Source of the DNA: Conidiobolus incongruus B7586
Taxonomy: Eukaryota > Entomophthoromycota > Entomophthoromycetes > Entomophthorales > Conidiobolaceae
Assembly: GCA_000697335.1 (NCBI GenBank)
Contig: JNEM01010743.1
Span: 1-14,107 of the forward strand
Direction of reading: 5' to 3'
DNA length: 14,107 bases
In this document: in pieces, positions 1 to 10,200 of the stretch
Numbering within the stretch: the first letter of the stretch is position 1
How the letters are laid out: each line of letters starts with the position of its first letter
Notes under the pieces: generated by a model
The model's database searches: none
Told to the model about the DNA's origin: nothing
What the model saw: only the letters and a program-made list of their open reading frames with translations
Translations under genes and position numbers: made by a program

Positions 1-259
1 GTTATTTTAGATAATTAAAAAATATAACAAAAATATAATTAATTTTTAAAAAAAAATTAAATTAATTTGGAAAACATAGATTTTTGATATATAATATAAT
101 TTTTTTTAATATTATAATAAGTATAATAATAGATTTAAACTTAAAATAAATCAAATAAAAAGGAAAAATTAAAAATAATAAAATTTAATTATTTATAACA
201 AATAAATATAATTAAATAATTTTTAAAATATTTTAAAATTAAAGGATAATAATGAATTG

Positions 260-2560
260 ATAATTGGTCAAGTTTAACTTTATTAAAAATATTATATAGC
301 TTGTAATTATTTTTTGATCATAAAATATTTAATTCAAGTAAGATTGACTTGATGTATATTTTAAACACATTTAAAAAATAATGTAGATAATGTGCTATTT
401 ATAAAGATATCATTAATAATTAGTAATAAAATATAGATTGGGTAATTTATCTTTCACATGAAAAATAAGAACAATATCTCAAATTTTCTAAACATCTGAT
501 TAATTATAATATTTAAATAAACTTATGAACATTTATAAGATTAAAAGTATTTCTAAATATTGAACAATCAAACAAGGGTTCAATATGTCCAAATATAGTC
601 CACCTTAATAAACATGTAATCGTTTTTGATCAAATTTCGATTCGTGTAACTTCAATGATAATGATCAGTTAATTATCTCTTTAAAAAATAAAATCCAGTC
701 TTTATCAATTGATAACCAATGATTTCATGGTTTTCCGAGATATTTAGTAAATATAAGTTATATATTAATAAACCAATTATCAAAAGTATATTTATTGGAT
801 TATTGAGCATTATCAACAAATGGGTTAATAAATTACTTATATTTAATATGCAATATTTAATTGTTTAATACTAAATTAGAGAATAAGCTCTAAATTCAAT
901 TATTCAGCTCATATCTCTAAGACCAAGTAAATTTGTTTACTTGAAGTTCTAAATTAGATTTTATATTTTATTTGATTAACAATCAACTTAATAAATTTTA
1001 AAAAATATATTGAATTTGACTACATGTATTAGTCATAAACTTTATCTTTTGACTCATAAACTATTATACCAGATAACAAAGATATCACTGATATTTTCAA
1101 ATTGTTAGAATTAAGTATATGAATTTATTCAAATTTCAATTTGTTTAATTATAAAAAAATCATAATTAGTTTATTGTGAATCGTTTGACTTTAAGATAAT
1201 TAGAATCATTTATATATTAATTAAAAATAAATTAAATTATATTAATATTTAAATATAAATGATACTTTTAATAGTGTTATTTATCAATTTTCTAATTATC
1301 AAATTTAAGATCAATATATCTTAATAAAATCAAACTTTTGATAATAATCGACCCTGATAACAAAGAATTACAAATATTAAAATGTTGTAAACAAATATAG
1401 GGTATGCTTGAGAAAAATTGAAAAAAAATGAGAAATCCGATTATTAAATTGTGGTCTATCTCTATTTAGATAAATTCATAAAGTGATTTCTATCTATTCA
1501 TTCATTAGTTCCCATTTACTACCTCTGTGACATTTGGCTATTGATTTGAGTATTTGAGTATGTGAGTATACTGATTGATATATTTGATAGGGGTTGATTT
1601 TAAAAAATTGCGTTTAAATTTATTTGTAAAATTGATAAGAATTAATATTATTGATTAGTTGTACAAGATATATATTATATATTCCTTTGATTTTTTTACC
1701 CGATTATTATATTAAATTTTTGACTTTGAGCAATTTTTTTTTGGAATATATTAAAAATCATAAAATTTATAATATTATATTATTAAGATATTTGAATTAT
1801 TTTAATAAATTATAATAAAAATATTTTTAAATATAAATGTAATATAGTATAAATAGAATACAATTCAGAAGTTGAGTATTAAGATATTTTAAATATAAAA
1901 TATTTTAATAATACTCAAAAAAATAAAATATTAAAACAGTGATATTGTAATTTTCAAACTTGTGAATATTACCAAAAGTATATATCACTTTATTCATTAA
2001 TGAATAGCAGTCATTAATTGAATACTTGAATTATTTTATTGAATATATATATATATATCTTAGATGAATTGTATAAAAAATAATTTTCTATACTTTAAGT
2101 TGATCTGATTAAGTGATGCTTTTATGTACAAGGTATATTACATCATTATTTATCTTTAAAGAGATGGTTTTAAAGATATCAATAATCATATAATAATTTT
2201 GATAGGATCCTGATTTTAAAAATACTCTTTTTGATAAAAATTTAAGAATTTTGTCATAACTCCAATTAATTAGTCAATAGTTATATCACCATTCTTGCTA
2301 TTTTAGCAATTGTATTGAAAATGTTGAGTAAACTGATAATATTGACCAATGAATATTCCTCCTGTTATCACTTTGAACACACAATAATTTGATTAGAATA
2401 CTGAGGACGAATATTGCCTCAATGCTCTTTAGTATAGTACAATGCGGAATATCTGATCAGAATCATCTTATTGTGGTTTAAATAGCGATTATAATGATAG
2501 TTTGAAAAAAGATATTTAATTTTGATAAATATCAGATTTAATGAAATTTTAAATAACTAA
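260..2560 (-). repeat. Decayed dispersed repeat, copy C (minus orientation)
   Basis: Read on the minus strand, this stretch matches copy B in the same order and at nearly the same spacing. Bases 2407-2500 align without gaps to the complement of 10282-10375 with about 70 of 94 identical. Bases 2102-2153 align to the complement of 10646-10697 with 44 of 52 identical. Further blocks are around 1500-1410 (matching 11265-11315 and 7610-7685), about 950-840 (matching 11815-11905) and about 730-600 (matching 12010-12140 and 8490-8600). No open reading frame survives. It is probably an old mobile or duplicated sequence, but no coding, terminal or target-site signature allows a class to be named. Outer limits are approximate. 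Confidence 0.72.
2043..2058 (+). repeat. (AT)8 microsatellite
   Basis: Eight perfect AT units lie inside repeat copy C. Confidence 0.9.
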
Positions 2561-4200
2561 TTTACAAAATAATTTAATTTGAATTATTCAAAATTAAATA
2601 CAATAAATAAGTTTTATTTAATATTATAATAAGAAAATTATTTATTATTCAACCCAATATAATTATCAACCCTGCTAAAAAACCTAAATTTAGTCATTTC
2701 TGACTAAATCACAAAAATATATATCTTTAAAAGAAATAAAACACCATACAAATTGATGTTAAGGATAAACTAACTTTCAAATCCTGCAATAATTCAACTA
2801 CCACTAGAAATTTTAGTCTTCTGTATCATGCCGTAGCTATTGTTATAAAAATGTTTCAAAAAGCATAAACTTAAATATATCAAATGGATTGAGCCAAAAA
2901 AAACTAAGGCAAAAAGTTTTTCATGTGATTTTTATAGTTTGTAATTTTAATACATTGATTCAAGGCTGATTGCTATGATATTTGAAATTTATATTATATT
3001 TAATTACAATAGTCAATATATGTCATTTAATATTGTATTCATTATAAATACCAATAGCTTAAAAATTATGATATTATTTATTTTAATGAGCATAAAATTA
3101 GGAAATATTATTGCAAAATTTAGAATTCAAAACATTTCAATGATCATATTTGATAATTATGAAATAAATTAGAATCAATATTACATAAAAGCTGCTTGAG
3201 AGATGATGTTCTACTTAAAAGTTTTTAAAAATAACTTTGAATTGATCACCTTGATGAATTGGCGTTTTTCAATAGGTAAGCTGCAAAATATGCAAGGTAT
3301 TGTAAGTGGTGTCATTGCAAGTGGATTTTATGATATTAGCTTTAGTTCAATAGGCAAAGTTGATTAGAATCTTTAGCGATTGGAAATAATATCCTTGTAT
3401 AGTTAAAGATATGAAGAAATAGTTAATTGTACTATTTTTATATAGTATTTAAATGAGGAAATTAGGATTAATAATAATAAAAATATCTCAATTGATGGAT
3501 TTAAAATTTAATCATACTTTGAAAATCATAATCCAAATTAAATAAAAACAATAAAAGATTTAATATAAAATATTTTAAATTTAAATATTAATATGATTAT
3601 ATATTGATAATGAAAATAATAGACATTTTGAAATATACTCCCACTTATATGTACCAAAAATTGGTGGATTAATCTTAAAATATATATTTAAAAAATTCAA
3701 TGAATATTGATCTATATTTTATATAACGCCAAATAATTATAAAATTTTGTTAAATTTTATTTTTAAATTATTAATTTTATAAAATAATATTAAATTAAAA
3801 TAAAAAAATTTTTAATCGAAATATATTAATTAATAATTAATAATTAATTTTTGATTTTATTTTTATTAATTGGATTAACATTGTGAATTATGAATTAAAA
3901 AAATCAACTTAATAAAATTTTCTAAACTTTTTGGGTTAAATAATATTTAATATTTTAAAAAAAACCAGAGTACTTGTCATATATTAAAAAATTGATCAAG
4001 TTATAAGTAATTTATATAAATTATTGAATAATAATTTTAGCTCCGATATTAATCTAAATTTTTAAGTGAATAAAATTAAAATTAATAAGTAATTATGTTA
4101 ATATTTACGCCATATTTGAACCAGAAGAATTATTTTTATTTTCTAAATAATAATTAGTGCATTATTTAAATTAAAGCCTTTAAATAAATATAAAAAAAAT
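2560..4200. other. AT-rich gene-free stretch left of the homeobox gene
   Basis: No gene was recognised. A 65-codon open frame on the plus strand (2975-3172) reads as Ile/Asn/Phe-rich protein with no domain and is judged to be chance. Bases 3180-3420 are slightly richer in G on the plus strand but give no coherent frame. Bases 3540-3860 are almost entirely A and T with many TTAAT/ATTAA words. One strong hairpin is listed separately. Confidence 0.6.
2688..2709. repeat. Perfect 9-base-pair hairpin, loop of four
   Basis: ATTTAGTCA and TGACTAAAT pair perfectly around TTTC. It has more G/C pairs than most chance hairpins in this DNA. No flanking gene or poly-T tail suggests a role. Confidence 0.6.
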
Positions 4201-4810
4201 AAGGATGACTTACCAACAAGTACTCTAAAATCTTTTTGACGAATTTAATCCTTCTTATCTTATCAAAACCCTCAAAAGGTAATTATTTCCCAATTTAGAA
4301 ATCAACTAAAACCTCAGAATATTAACATGAATAAAATTGAATAAATTGACTAAATTAGGTGAAAATTAATTCAAATTTGGGGGGAGTTTAACCTGATGAA
4401 TAGGTTTGATAAATTAGTTATAAAAATAAAATAATAACTAGCAGCAGGGTATTATAAATTAAATGAATTGTATATTAGATATAGTATGATTTTTAAACAT
4501 GTAATATAATAAACAAAGTGTATATTTTTTTGTTATAAAACTAATTTTATTTTTTGGGGGGGATTAAATTAGACAATCCTTTCAATGATAATTAAATATA
4601 CATACATTATACATAATGGAATTAAGTTATGGAGGGTTTTAAATTTTGCAAGTTTAGAACCCACAAGGTTCGTTTAGCAGTTTAAAGGGTTTTTTGAATC
4701 TCTTTAGATTTGATTTTAACCTTTCGTTAGTATGAGTATCTCCAATATCTCTCATGATATTGAGTTATAAAAGTACAAGTTGACGAGGATTAGATGGATA
4801 AATAAATTAA
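4200..4810 (-). other. Downstream region of the homeobox gene, with two isolated G runs
   Basis: No gene was recognised here. The part nearest the gene, about 4560-4810, is visibly less AT-rich than the deserts further out. It may be 3' untranslated or terminator DNA, or old gene-linked sequence. Runs of six G (4379-4384) and seven G (4556-4562) stand out because G is rare here. They are C runs on the gene's strand. An AATAAA on the minus strand at 4551-4546 is the clearest poly(A)-signal-like word, but it is about 260 bases past the stop and such words are common by chance in AT-rich DNA. Confidence 0.35.
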
Positions 4811-5230
4811 TTAGGGGGACGAGGGTCTGGATTCGGGCAAATAGCGAATGATTGACATGGTGGTCTTCCAGAATTCTGAGATGCGTTGGGAGCCGTTGGA
4901 ATCGCTAGAGGGCAAATCATATGAATTGTCCTCAGAGTGAAGTGCAGAGGAGCATGTTGAGGATGTGGTAGATGAGACTGAAGAATGCATAGCAGATTGC
5001 ATGGATCTTTCCTTAGCACGACGGTTTTGGAACCAGACTTGGATAGTTCTAGGAGACATTCCAAGTTGTTGTGAAAGTTGCTTTCTGGTGGATAATTGAG
5101 GATTGTTAGTGGTCAAATACATTTGCTCGAGTAAAGCGGTTTGGTATTCAGTGAGTCTAGTGCGACTTCTGGTAAAGTGAGGGTTGTAGAAACGAGTTTT
5201 AATGGAGTCAGTGTTGTGAGTACTGGGCAT
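4811..5230 (-). CDS. Small homeodomain transcription factor (139 aa, intronless)
   Basis: This is a predicted sequence-specific DNA-binding protein of the nucleus. The homeodomain fills residues 19-78 (bases 5176 to 4997). In homeodomain numbering one sees R5 (R23), L16 (L34), an aromatic residue at 20 (Y38), P26 (P44), and helix 3 with V47, W48, F49, Q50, N51, R52 and R53 (residues 65-71, WFQNRR). There is no three-residue TALE insertion. Position 8 is Leu rather than the usual Phe, and position 25 is Asn rather than Tyr. Q50 with N51 suggests a TAAT-type target, by family knowledge. Before the domain lie only 18 residues. After it comes a Ser/Thr-rich tail (79-112) and a short hydrophobic C-terminus with WKTTMSIIRYL. 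The start at 5230 was chosen because G+C rises sharply there and the context is AAAATGCC. An in-frame ATG at 5395 would add 55 residues encoded by TATA and leader-like DNA. The specific orthologue (Pho2/Yox1/Phx1-like, a mating-type factor, or a microsporidian HD protein) cannot be decided. Confidence 0.9.
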   Translation of the reverse strand: MPSTHNTDSIKTRFYNPHFTRSRTRLTEYQTALLEQMYLTTNNPQLSTRKQLSQQLGMSPRTIQVWFQNRRAKERSMQSAMHSSVSSTTSSTCSSALHSEDNSYDLPSSDSNGSQRISEFWKTTMSIIRYLPESRPSSP

Positions 5231-5237
5231 TTTGAAT

Positions 5238-5257
5238 GTGAGTGAGTGAGTGAGTGA
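5238..5257 (-). repeat. (TCAC)5 tandem repeat in the 5' leader of the homeobox gene
   Basis: Five perfect copies of TCAC (GTGA on the plus strand) end seven bases before the chosen start codon. The tract lies in the presumed untranslated leader. A four-base unit is out of step with codons, so length changes would alter the in-frame upstream extension but not the 139-residue protein. Confidence 0.9.
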
Positions 5258-5296
5258 TTTAAATAAATTATGAATATATAAATACAAGTAGACACA

Positions 5297-5371
5297 AAAG
5301 GAGTAGGGGGAAGAGAAAGTCAAATAATGAATTGAATGAACATGAATAGAGATATGAGGAGGATTTATATA
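5297..5371 (-). promoter_or_regulatory. Likely core promoter of the homeobox gene: TATA box plus pyrimidine-rich tract
   Basis: On the minus strand a TATATAAA sequence lies at 5371-5364. It is followed about 45 bases downstream by a tract of C and T broken by a single A (5319-5297). A TATA box followed by a CT-rich stretch at or before the transcription start is a known arrangement in fungal promoters. It would place the start of the RNA near 5320-5290, giving a leader of roughly 60-90 bases. This supports the ATG at 5230 over the in-frame ATG at 5395, which lies upstream of the TATA box. In DNA this AT-rich a TATA match alone means little. The pairing with an isolated CT tract is the stronger clue. 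Confidence 0.45.
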
Positions 5372-5736
5372 CTCACAAAATTTAATCGAAATCAAACAAT
5401 TAAACCCAATTTGTTATCATTATTATCGATAAACATTATTTTAAAGCTGATAAAGCTCTTTATTGTACCACATTCAATTAATATAAATTCTCAACATGAA
5501 TTCTCACCAATTTGATAATAATCAATTCTGATATCATCTTCAGCCAATCACTTTGAACTATAATTTTGAACTGATTAGAATTGTATTTAATTTCCACATG
5601 ATTTCCTCTTTCAAATTGCTATTAACTCAAATTTCCAAAACAAACCAAACTCTCTTATCAGAGTTTAAATCAGTAAAATTCAACCTTAGAGCTTAGATCA
5701 TCCTTACCTATCGTTAATTTGTATGTCAGTTTACCA

Positions 5737-5756
5737 TTTTACCATATAAGGTAAAA
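5737..5756. repeat. Perfect hairpin upstream of the homeobox gene
   Basis: TTTTACC and GGTAAAA form a 7-base-pair stem around a 6-base loop. TTTACC also occurs just before and just after (5730 and 5763 areas), so this spot has three or four copies of one word within 40 bases. It lies about 510 bases upstream of the start codon and could be a binding site for a dimeric regulator, but this is inference. Confidence 0.5.
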
Positions 5757-6920
5757 TGAAGCACTTTACCAATGATGAATTATGATTTTACCCTTCTTAT
5801 TCAATTCTTAGTTCATTAAAAATTTAATATTGAATTACTTGAAAGATGATATAATATCAGGTAATGATATTTATTAAAATGAAATTATCACCTATCTATA
5901 TACTTAATTACTATCTATAATTTAACAAAAGTGAATAATATCAGCCAAAAAATAACAACTGATAGAAATGGTATGACCCAATTATCAAATGAATTTGAAT
6001 GTAAACTGAACTCATTGCATCCAAAAATAGGATGATTTTCCCAATTCCATATAAAATCATAAAATCTCTTCTTAGTTACCTTATCAATTTATCTCTCTCT
6101 AACTAATAAAAATAGAATCACGAATATCAGATGATAATTTGGTCTATTTTATCAAAAATATATTACTAAATTAATAATGGGAAATAATATGAAAAAGATT
6201 CCGCTATTTGTAATATGAATTCAGGTATCTGAATGATCTATAAAAGCTATTTATTATCTAAAATACAAGTTTTTTGTTTTTTACTAATCACAATTAATTA
6301 TTTTTTATTAAGATCGATAATTCTTTCTTGAATAAAATTAATAATTTAATTAAAAATTATTAAAAAAAATTTGTTATTTTAAAATTTGTTCGGAAATTAT
6401 CGGGATCTTGTTATTCAAATTTTAAATTGATTTAATTTAAGTTTACCAAATTAACTGATATGTTGTATTATATTAAAATTTTAAACATTTTAATTTGATC
6501 ATTAGATATTCATTTATTGTTTTAAATTTTACAAAAGCGCTCACACTCTAAGGATGGTTAGTACGATATCGGTTATAAAACTTTGACGAGTTGGTAATTG
6601 TAGATAAAAAATGATAGCGTGTGGAAAATTTTGGAATTAGTTACAAAATTGAAACCTAATTTTAACAAAATTAATTGAATATCAAATTTTGATTAGCCTT
6701 ACTCTTTAATTGTCCTACGCAACTGATATCAATACTTATCAACCAATTAATCAATTCATGTTGTGCGATACACTTAATGATTGATGATTTCTTGTTATTA
6801 GTCATTTGGCACCAATATCATATCACTTACACCCTACAGATAACTATTGAAATAATTTCAATAACTCAATTTCACCATTAAATTACTCAATTCCAATCCA
6901 TTATTTTGAATTTATTTAAT

Positions 6921-6948
6921 CTCAAACTCTCAACCAATCAAGTTTGAG
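6921..6948. repeat. 8-base-pair hairpin with a 12-base loop
   Basis: CTCAAACT and AGTTTGAG are perfect complements. They lie just left of the start of repeat copy A. No role is apparent. Confidence 0.5.
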
Positions 6949-7106
6949 TTTCCAAAAATGGGGTTGACTAAACTTTTTCTTGATAGTTTGAATTATACCT
7001 AATTTAGTAAGGACCTTTCCTAATCCATTTAAAATCATCTGATTGAATAATTTAAATTTTGCATGACTTTTTTTAAGTAAAAAAATTATTTAGCATCAAT
7101 TTTAAT

Positions 7107-7127
7107 ATTATTATTATTATTATTATT
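7107..7127 (+). repeat. (ATT)7 microsatellite
   Basis: Seven perfect ATT units lie near the left edge of repeat copy A. Confidence 0.9.
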
Positions 7128-8053
7128 AACCATAAATTTTTTTTCTCTATTATACTATTTAAAATAAATTTTTAATTTTTTTTAAAAAAATATCATGATT
7201 TTTAATTTGTATTTATAGATTAATCTTTAATAGGAAATTAAATTATTTTTTCAATAATTTAGATTTTTTTTTAAATTGTATAATTAAAAAATTTGAAATG
7301 ATTACTTATATAAATTGATAAAATCAGTATTGAAGATTTTATTATTCATCCTAACTTATTATAAAATATTTATTGAATCCTAATAATAAATCAAATTAAT
7401 TTAAGTTCACAATTTATTAACTTTAGGTTATAGTTCATCTAATATAAAAATAGTCATATTAAATTATATTCTACTTTTCAAATTAAGGTTGAATTCAACA
7501 ATGTGAGTTATTTATATCTCATCATTATCAATTCTAACATCAATACGAAAAACTCCTAAAGTTTGATACCCGAAGTTCTCACAACTAGCTAATATGAGAA
7601 AACCTTTGATTGATGTAGATAGAAATCAAAATTGAATTTATCTAAATTGAGATAAGTCACAGTTGTTTTAATCTGATTTCTCATGCTTTTTTATTAACGA
7701 ATTTTAATAGAGAATTTAAAGATTGCCACTCGGTTAATATTAATGGGAATTTAGTAACAAGGCTTTTTGATCATTATCAAAGTAATTGTTTTGTGTTGAA
7801 CAATTGATTAAAATTGGATATAATATATTGATAGTATTCCACTGCTGAATAATTAATTAATAAGCCTATTTAAAAGAATATTAAATTACATAACTTATTA
7901 ATAACTTTTAATAATGATTTTATTAAAAAAAATTTAAATTATATTAAAATATCATCAATTTAAATGGTAGTTAAAAATGATATAATAACTATTATATTCT
8001 TGATTAATTAAATCAGGTTTTTAATAATTTCAAGAATTATCAAAATTGATTTC

Positions 8054-8074
8054 ATTATTATTATTATTATTATT
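8054..8074 (+). repeat. (ATT)7 microsatellite
   Basis: Seven perfect ATT units lie inside repeat copy A. The tract is absent from the matching part of copies B and C, so it probably arose after they separated. Confidence 0.85.
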
Positions 8075-8999
8075 ATCGATTTTAAATATTTTCCCAAGAA
8101 TATGGATTTGGATTTACCATTCAATTTAGATTGGATAGATATGGTATGATTCATATTAAATTTGGCATTATATAGGACTAATTGTTAGATAAAATGTGAT
8201 GATTATATTTGACAATTTGATGCAAGTTTTATAATTTACTTGGAGCGAGGCGAATATATTTTTTTGAACTAAGGAATGTTACGGAATTGATAGCACTTTA
8301 CATGGAAGCTCGGATATATATTTACTTTGATTATTATTAAATATTAATAAATTAATTTTTTAACACTACATTAATCTGGATAAATCAATCTTTTTTGAAC
8401 AACTTTTGATAATGAAAAATAAATATTCAACAAAATATTATTATATGATAATTACAATATATATAACTCAAAAATAACATGATATCATTTTATGATGAAA
8501 TTATCAATTGATCAAAATTGAATTTTACTTTTTAAAGAGATTTTTAATTGATGATTATCAATAAGGTTACACCAATTGAAACGCGATCAAAAAATCACTT
8601 ACACGTTTATTGAGGTGATTTTGAACTTTTTGGACCCTTATTTCCACACTATATACTTAAGAGTATTTAAGTTAATAGAGATTCCAATTTGATTGATTAA
8701 GATAATTATTTACACTTTGAAGAATTTATTATATTGGGTTTAAATTTATATCTGATATATTAATGACTCAATGCTATTCACCTCCTCTGATTAGAAATGA
8801 ATTTGGTTGATTTTGTATGATTCAACTTTGAATTCTGCTGAATTAATTTATTGAATAGAATAATTATAATATCTCAAGCCTTATCTATCTGTTTTTAACC
8901 TATTAATTATTTAATGTCACTCTACAGCTTAATATTTTGTTAGAAGGATTCCAGCTTTGTGAGTTTTGATTTGAATCTAAACCTATTAAAATTATTTAA

Positions 9000-10200
9000 T
9001 GATCTATTAGTTTATCACATTAACTTTTATCTACAATCTAATTATTAATTATTAGATTGTGAATTAAAATTTTTAGGTCCATAGATAAAGCATTAATTTA
9101 ATACTATATCACCAATTAATAATGTTCTCAATTTTTTTATTTATGATATTTGATTTCATGGATGATAAAGTATTATTTTAACAAATAAAATAAATTATTT
9201 GATATCTGTTTAGTTTTTTTAAATTGATTATCTATAAATAATATAATAGTATTTAATATCCTTTTAATATATTAATATTTATCTATTATTATATTTAATA
9301 TAGAAAATATTTAATAATTGATTTATTTTTAAATAATAATTTTTTTAATTTAATATTATATTTAAATCAAAATATCAAAAAAATTAAAAAACAATTATAA
9401 ATTAATTAAATATAAAATTTAAATTTTATATTTGTATAAAATAAATTTATTATATATTATATTAATAAAAATTTCCAATATTATATTTTAATTGATTATG
9501 GCACATATGCAAATACTTTTGAATTTTCAATTAATTATTTTAAACAAGGATAATGATATGTAAATTAGCTACCTATATAAATATAAAAATACAATTATAA
9601 TATAAAATAATTGAAATATTATATTATAATTGAATTTTTATTTATTTTAATTATTTACAATATAAATAAAATAAGATATCAGATAAAATTATAAAAATTA
9701 ATTGAAAATTAAATAGACTAGAGTGATAATTATAATAGAATATTAATATTAATTTTCTTAATAATCAAAAATTTATTTCTTTATTATTGATCTAAATAAA
9801 ATATATAAGAAAATATTTTTATAATTTTGGATCAAATAATCTGATAGCTTTTAATTTAATTCAAATAAGATTTATATCCAGAGTTAGACAACAATATAAG
9901 ACAGAAACTAATATTACCAACTATATTAAGTTTTTTTAAACTTGGAAATATTTTAAGCTTATTAATTGATATCAGATTAATATTATTCTATTTTTGATAA
10001 TTATTTCTTTAATCAAGTAGAAAATGATTAATTTTTAATAATATTAAATTTATATTAAGTTGTTTAATAGATAAATTTTTTAATTTTATAATAGATAAAT
10101 TACTAATTATATTTATTTTTCAATATTAAGTATCTGATGAACCTATTCTTAATCAAAATATTACTTTTTTATTTGAATAATTTGTATAAAAGTAGTTTGA
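9000..10200. other. Extremely AT-rich gene-free desert between repeat copies A and B
   Basis: Some 60-base lines here have only about three G or C bases (for example 9301-9360). Homopolymer runs of A or T and TAAT/ATTA words dominate. No reading frame, RNA gene or recognisable element was seen. A 10-base-pair hairpin at its left edge is listed separately. Confidence 0.6.
9033..9060. repeat. Perfect 10-base-pair hairpin, loop of eight
   Basis: ACAATCTAAT and ATTAGATTGT are perfect complements around an AT-only loop. It sits at the approximate right end of repeat copy A. No equivalent was seen at the end of copy B. Confidence 0.6.

Larger units (their letters stand above)
5400..7000. other. 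AT-rich gene-free stretch upstream of the homeobox gene
   Basis: No gene was recognised on either strand. This is the upstream intergenic region of the homeobox gene, so distant regulatory sites may lie here. The part 5400-6120 has more C on the plus strand than the deserts. Two short perfect hairpins are listed separately. Bases 5500-5580 share a few words with 2350-2400, but too few to call another repeat copy. Confidence 0.55.
7000..9000 (+). repeat. Decayed dispersed repeat, copy A (plus orientation)
   Basis: The clearest anchor is 8579-8604, identical to 12112-12137 of copy B in 25 of 26 bases, followed by 8623-8639 against 12161-12177 (16 of 17). Upstream, 7610-7690 matches the complement of 1500-1410 in copy C and 11265-11315 in copy B. 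Downstream, weaker similarity continues past a shared CTCCTCT word (8783 and 12321 areas) to a shared TTGATTTGAAT near 8970 and 12490. The 5' edge is uncertain: similarity before about 7500 is thin because the DNA is almost all A and T. No reading frame survives. Confidence 0.62.

Noticed and set aside
2975-3172. A 65-codon plus-strand open frame
   Set aside because: The product is dominated by Ile, Asn and Phe as expected from AT-rich DNA. It has no domain, no promoter and no composition shift.
4205-4225. A GGTAAGT-like splice donor on the minus strand
   Set aside because: No exon with coding character lies next to it, so it is probably chance.
4807-5064. An 85-codon minus-strand frame inside the homeobox gene
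   Set aside because: It overlaps the homeobox gene in another frame, and the homeodomain frame clearly explains the composition.
5113-5295. A 60-codon minus-strand frame starting in the leader
   Set aside because: It runs out of frame through the homeodomain and has no recognisable domain. It is a shadow of the real gene.
5223-5376. A possible intron with GTGAGT donor (5376) and CAG acceptor (5223)
   Set aside because: Joining at these sites would put the upstream ATG out of frame with the homeodomain, and no clear branch site was seen.
5231-5395. A 55-residue N-terminal extension of the homeodomain protein
   Set aside because: It is encoded by TATA, CT-tract and TCAC-repeat DNA with noncoding composition, and the start at 5395 would lie upstream of the likely TATA box.
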